DNA from: an uncultured Bacteroidales bacterium
GTDB taxonomy: Bacteria > Bacteroidota > Bacteroidia > Bacteroidales > WCHB1-69
Direction of reading: 5' to 3'
Assembly (NCBI GenBank): GCA_937949745.1
Contig: CALECM010000040.1
Location: 1-8,067 of the forward strand
Length of the DNA: 8,067 bases
Part shown: positions 1-6,100 of the stretch, in pieces
How positions within the stretch are numbered: the first letter of the stretch is position 1
How the letters are laid out: the number at the start of each line of letters is the position of its first letter
Translations under genes and position numbers: made by a program
The notes under the pieces: generated by a model
The model's input: the letters and a program-made list of their open reading frames with translations, nothing else
Databases searched by the model: none
Told to the model about the DNA's origin: nothing

Positions 1-36
1 GGTTTCAGTAATATATCTTATAGTATTAATTTAAAA
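1..36. other. 5' leader, no recognisable promoter
   Basis: This is AT-rich sequence immediately before the first in-frame ATG. I see no Shine-Dalgarno sequence and no convincing Bacteroidota promoter of the TTTG / TAnnTTTG type. The reading frame of the downstream gene is also open here (12 codons, no stop), so the stretch does not prove that the gene begins at 37. The run of A just before position 37 resembles the A-rich, SD-less initiation regions common in Bacteroidota. Confidence 0.5.
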
Positions 37-141
37 ATGTTACAAATGGAGCAATTAAACTGTTTTAAGATGGCATTCCTGCGGATTTTTATTTTCGTAG
101 TAATGGCCATTCTCGGTGCATCTTTGCCGATTACTGCCAGC
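37..141 (+). other. Sec signal peptide and start-codon choice
   Basis: The segment after the ATG at 70 has one Arg (AFLR), then a hydrophobic core IFIFVVMAILGASL, then a polar region ending near ITAS, with likely cleavage around bases 138-141. Starting at 37 or 46 adds a short n-region containing Glu and Lys. The ATG at 70 gives a compact signal peptide of about 24 residues, whereas 37 gives about 35. The only purine-rich SD-like run (GGAG, 48-51) lies 18 bases before the ATG at 70, too far to decide the start. The ATG at 37 is preceded by AAAA, as is common in this phylum. I chose 37 but consider 70 nearly as likely. The cleavage position is approximate. Confidence 0.8.
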
Positions 142-3100
142 ACTTCTTTGACTAAAGTGCCGGAAAAAGAAAATTGGAATTTAATTTCCGCCCAAAATGA
201 TGAATGTATTTTCGGTGTCCCGTTCAATTATTTATATACGGACCGTGAATGCTGGACGGTGATTAACGGAGGTGTAATGTTTATGCCGGAAGGAGAATCA
301 CCGGAAGCAATCGCCATGAATATTAGTCCTTACGGTGCTACGGAAGATCACTATGCTATTACTCCTCAAATCTCTTTACCGACGAATGCACTGATCCATA
401 TATCGTTTAATGTGCAAAACACGTTAGCCCTTCCCGCTTCTTTTGAAGTTTATATTTCCGAAACCGGTACCGAGATTGCTGATTTCACACAATTGGGAAC
501 GACGACTATTGTTCCGGAAGAAGGAAATATCCCGGTTACCCTTGATATCCCTCAATCGTATAGCGGAAAAAACCTTTATGTGGCCATTAAACATCTTGTA
601 CCGGAAATAATGCCTATGTCCGTAATTACAATAACGGATTTTAGCCTGTCGGCCAGTTATCCTGTTCAGGTTAACGTACATCCTTTTGGTACCGTTGAAC
701 CTGAAAATTTGGTTTATATACCAGAGGATGAAGAACTTACTTTAAAGATAACTCCTGATGCGGATCATCATTTAATGGCTGTTTTCGCCAATAATGATAT
801 GATCCGGGGCGAGGATATTAGTCAGGCCGGATATCTGGAATATACTGTGGGGCCTTATAACGAAAGCACCACCATTGATGTATATTTTACGAATAACAGC
901 GGAGAATGGGTTGTCGTAAACGGTAATGAAAAAAACAAATGGCATTACGGACAGGTGGAAGGATTTGAAGATGAGAAGTTTTATATTTCCGATAATAACG
1001 GAGTTACAAACAGGTACGATATCTCAACGCCTTCCATTGTACACCTTTATCGTGATGTTAACGTGCAGGAACCCGGCATTCGGATCACATTCGATTACAG
1101 GTCTAACGGCGAAATGAATGATTATCTTCAGTTCGCATGGACCGGTATCACTGATTATCCTGTAGCGGGAACGGCTCTTTCAGGGGTCACTTCCGAAAAA
1201 TTATACGGCAGCAATGAATGGAAACAATTTAATGCGGATATTCCGGCCGGTATGTATCGTATAGTGATGACATGGGTTAATGACGGCGCTAACGGCGCAC
1301 AGTATCCTGCCGCTATGGATAATTTTGAAATGACTACTTTATGTCCGGTTCCTGCTAATCTAAACGTAGAGGTTAATACGGATAACGGCATTGAAGATGT
1401 AACCGCGGTTGTTTCCTGGACTGCCGGAGAGGATCAGACTGCATGGCAGGTGGAATATAAGACCGTAAACGGTGAAACCTGGTTTTCTGTTAATGTCAAT
1501 GACGATCCCCAGACGACACTTACTAATCTTGTTACCAATCAGGCTTATGATCTCCGTATAAAAACTATTTGCGGTATGGACGATGAAAGCAATTATTTAA
1601 CATCCGCTTTTGAAGTTCCCTGTATCTATAGTGATATTGACGAAGAAAATCGTTTTGCGGGTGAAAACAGCAGAATCAGTTTCAATGTGCCGTTTTATGG
1701 TGACGGAGGACGTAGTTATGTACAGCAAATCTATGATGCCGGTATTTTAGAGAGTGAATCCGGTAATATTACCGAACTGAGTTTCCTTTCACGCAGGAAT
1801 TCGAATAGTGATGAAACTCCTTTCCAGAATATCAAAATATGGATGGGATTAACGGAAAAAACTTCTTTTACGGATAATAATGATTTCATTACCGAAGGTT
1901 TGACTTTGGTATATGAAAATGACGCTCCTTTCCAGACGACGGAAGATACCTGGTATAAATTTGAATTGGACCGGCCTTTCTTATACGATGGGACATCAAA
2001 CCTTGTGGTTGTTTTCTACGAAGGCGCTCCTGAAGTAACCGGTGAAGATGGAAACGGAAGCGGTTTCGCATCTTTTGACCAGGGAACATACTCTAACAAA
2101 ACAATTATCGCTTATTCTGAAAACGCTGATTTGGATTATAATAACCCTCAATCGGCTGCGGGTAAAATGCGCCGGGATGATCTGGCTTATATGGACTTCA
2201 GGATAAGTTTGAGTGTCTGTATAGATGATACGCTTTGTAAAGCTCCAGTAGTAAGATTGGTGGATGTGGCTGCCCGGACGGCTGAATTCTCCTGGAATGC
2301 GGAAGAGGGTGAAAATGTTTGGCAGGTCGAATACAGGGAGACAGACGGTCAGAATTGGACTTCCGTATTAGTAACGGATAACAATGCCGTTATCACCGGA
2401 CTTACTCCGGAAACCGATTACCAGTTGAGGGCATCCAAAATATGTGCCGATAACCTTCAGAGTGATTATTCGGATATGATTAATTTTACGACTATAACCG
2501 GTTGTGAAATGCCGCAGGATATTACTTATTCCAATTATACCGACAGAACTACGGTATCCTGGACGGATGAAGGTCATGACCAATGGGTTGTGGCAATCAG
2601 GAAAGAGGGTAATAATGCCTGGACGGAGGTCCCGGTTGCCAATCAACCGAATATTACATTTAATCTGGATGCGAACAGTAATTATAATGTAAGAGTAAAA
2701 GCCGTTTGCGGTCCGGAAGATGAAAGCGGATGGGTAAACCTGAATGTAACCACAGGTTGTGCTCCTTATTCCGTACCATTTACAGAGCCGTTAAATACGG
2801 TAGATCAACCGCAATGCTGGACCAATGTGGAAAGTAAATGGACTTTCGCGCGCGCGGGAGCTTCTTCAATATCACCTGTAAACGGAAATTATCTGATCAC
2901 ACCGGCTATATCCATTCCGGAAGAAGGAAACTTTAGTATTTCCTTCGGTGCCTCAGGTCAAGGTGGATTTGTCGAAAATCTGGACCTCATGATTTCTACC
3001 ACAGGTACCGGTACGGATAGGTTTGTTCCTTTTTACCATGCCAGCATTTCTGAAACATCCATTGAAAGTTATATAACTTCTATTCCTGAAGAATACAACG

Positions 3101-6100
3101 GACAGATTGTGTATATCGCCTTTGTTCATCAATTGCCGACTTCGGGTAACAAAATTACAATACAAAATGTAGTGATATCAGGATGTGCTTCCGCTCCTTC
3201 GGCATTAACTGTAGAGGAAGTGGGAATGGATTATGCTACGGTATCCTGGACTTCCGATTCAACGATAAATAATTGGATTTTGGAATATTCTTCCGATCAG
3301 CAAAACTGGGTATCCATACCGGTTGATCAGGATAACCATATGATTGAGGGATTAAATGATAACACACCATATTATATCAGAGTTAAATCGGTATGTTTCG
3401 CAAATGCTGAAAGTATATTTTCTGATATAATAACAATTAATACTCTTTGTAGAGCGATTACTGAATTACCTTATGTGGAAGATTTTGAGGAATTGAATTC
3501 TACTAATTTTCCAGGAAGTTGCTGGTTCCTTGAAAAAGGAATTTCCACAAGTAGAAACTGGGAATATTCTACTTTGATGAATCATACAATAGGAGGGGTA
3601 GCGTCCGCCTATCATGATTGGACACGAAGCAATCAGAATGCATGGCTGATCATGCCAAAAATCAGGATATCTTCTGAAAATATTAAGTTGATTTTTTGGT
3701 CATATAATGCAGGAAAATCCGATTATGGTAAAAACAGTGTTTGGATATCTACCGGAAACGTGGATCCTGCGTCCGGCGATTTCACTGAAATATGGTCACC
3801 GGAATCTGTTGAAGATGAATGGATTGAAACCATAATTGATTTGGATTCTTATATTGGACAGGATATTTATATAGGATTTAATTATCAGGGTAATAATTCA
3901 CACAGATGGTTTCTGGATGATATATATGTAGGTATCAATGAATCATGTAGACCTCTCCCAATTGTATATGTTAATAATATTGGTACTGATACGGCCCAGG
4001 TTATTTGGGAAGTTACAGGCAATGAGATCCAATGGGAAGTTCAATACAAAAAGGAAAATGAAATATGGAGTGAAAGTGAAATTGTAAATGTTAAATATAT
4101 AACTTTGAGGGATTTGACTCCTGACACGCAATATGATGTCCGTGTCAGGCCGGTTTGTACCACTTCAGAAGGTGAAAATCCTGAATGGGTAACCGTAAGT
4201 TTCACAACGGAATCGGATGAGGTCATAATTATTGTACCGGCGGAAACTCCTTATATCACCGGTTTCGAATCGGATAACGATAATTTGATGTGGCATCTCG
4301 GAAATATAGGGCGAAATGATTGGTATTTCGGAAATGCTGTTAATAATGGAGGAGAGAAAGCCCTTTATATTTCCAGTAATCAAGGATTGAATAATACCTA
4401 TAACACAGGCAGTCGATGTCGTGTCTGGGCATATAGGGATGTTTATTTTACTCCTTCAACGAAAGACTATACATTAAGCTTTGATTGGAGATCATATGGT
4501 GAAGCCGGTTATGATTATATGAGAGTATTTATTGGAGATACCACTGGAGAGGTTACGGGTTCCAGTGAAGGCGGATTCCCTACTCCTGATGGTGCGGTGA
4601 CTTTGATCAATCCGCTGAACGGTAATACTAATTTTCAACTACAAAGTAATTGGTCTCATTTTACAACAATCCTCGAAGCTAATAGATTTTCAGATACTAC
4701 TGTAAGAATTTATTTTGGCTGGCTTAATGACGGCTCCGGAGGAAGCCAGCCACCGGCTGCAATTGATAATTTCAGTATTATAGGAGACATGCTTGTTGAT
4801 CTGGCTATTGAGGTTAAACAATTCAATAGTGCCTGTCAATCAAATGTTCCGGTATCAGTCGAAATTACCCAATTGGGAGAGAGTGAAGTTATGAATTTTA
4901 CGGTAAGTTATCAATATGAAGACAATGCAGTGGTAAGCGAGAACATTATACTGGATGAACCTTTAAGTACAGGAGAGGTGTTTTCTTATACTTTCCCCTC
5001 TGAAATAACGCTTGCCGAAGGTGAGAATACGTTAAAAGTATGGGTTGAGAACGATAATGAGCCACAGGGCGTACTTTCCAATAATACTAAGGAAGTTATC
5101 TTTACTTTATTGCCGCCTGCAGAAATCCCTTACGAAGAAAACTTTACTTCTTCCATAAGTGCAACGGCATGGACTGTGAACGATGCCAATGATGACGGTA
5201 TTACCTGGCAGCAGGAGAATGGTAGAATGGTTTATACTTACAGCGATGTAAACCAGGCCAATGACTGGTTGATCAGCAGGTGTATCCATATTCCGGCCGG
5301 TACTTATGAAATAGGTTATACCTATAATGCATTGAGTGCATTGCCGGAATCCTTTACGGTTGTTTTATCTTCTGACAGAGATTTTCCGGGAACCCCGCAG
5401 GTCATTGCACAACATTTGAATTTCAGTCGTGAAAATACTGATGTCCAATTTAAAGAAACCTTTACCGTAGCTCAGGATGGTATTTATTATATCGGGATCC
5501 ACGCGATAAGCAATGCCGGTAATGCCGGAATTACTTTCGATAATTTCTACATTAATTCTATTCTGCAACTGCATGTTAACCACGGAAGTAACGGTACGGT
5601 ACAACCTGCCGGTAATATAGATGTTAACCGCGGAGAATCCGTAACACTACTGATTACGCCCGATCCGGGTTACCATTTACAATCCATTTCCGTTAACGGT
5701 GAAATGGTAAGGGGCGAAGATTTAACCTATGCGGAATATATACCTTTCACTTATGGTCCGGTAACTGAGAATGCAGTTATTGACATTGCTTTTACGGGAA
5801 ATACTTATACCATCCGTTCCTTTATCAGTAATTATGATAATATCGGAATGAACGGCAATCCTGCTATCGGTGGTGCAATCGCTCCACAAGGTGCGAATAC
5901 TTTCGATTACGGAACAACTCCAACCTATACCATCACGGTTAGTGAGCATTTCCATCTTTATGATGTGGTTGTTGATAACGTTTCTGTTATGGATCAGGTA
6001 GTCATGGTTGATGAAAATATTTATACCTATACATTCGGTAACCTGGAAGATCACCATACGATCCGGGCTATCGTAAAAATAGATACGATCATGGTAACTT

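Noticed and set aside
48..51. GGAG as a Shine-Dalgarno sequence for the ATG at 70
   Set aside because: It is 18 bases from that ATG, beyond the usual spacing, and it overlaps the in-frame ATG at 46. Bacteroidota genes usually lack functional SD sequences.
2848..2861. CGCGCG-rich run, similar to one near 7986-7991
   Set aside because: It encodes Phe-Ala-Arg-Ala in frame and the other encodes Thr-Arg-Ala. They look like chance codon combinations, with no palindromic stem, symmetry or context suggesting a regulatory site.
3190..5060. Insertion of a mobile element as the cause of the composition shift
   Set aside because: There is no transposase, inverted repeat or target duplication, and the module order continues in frame across both edges. 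Recombination between related genes is the simpler reading.
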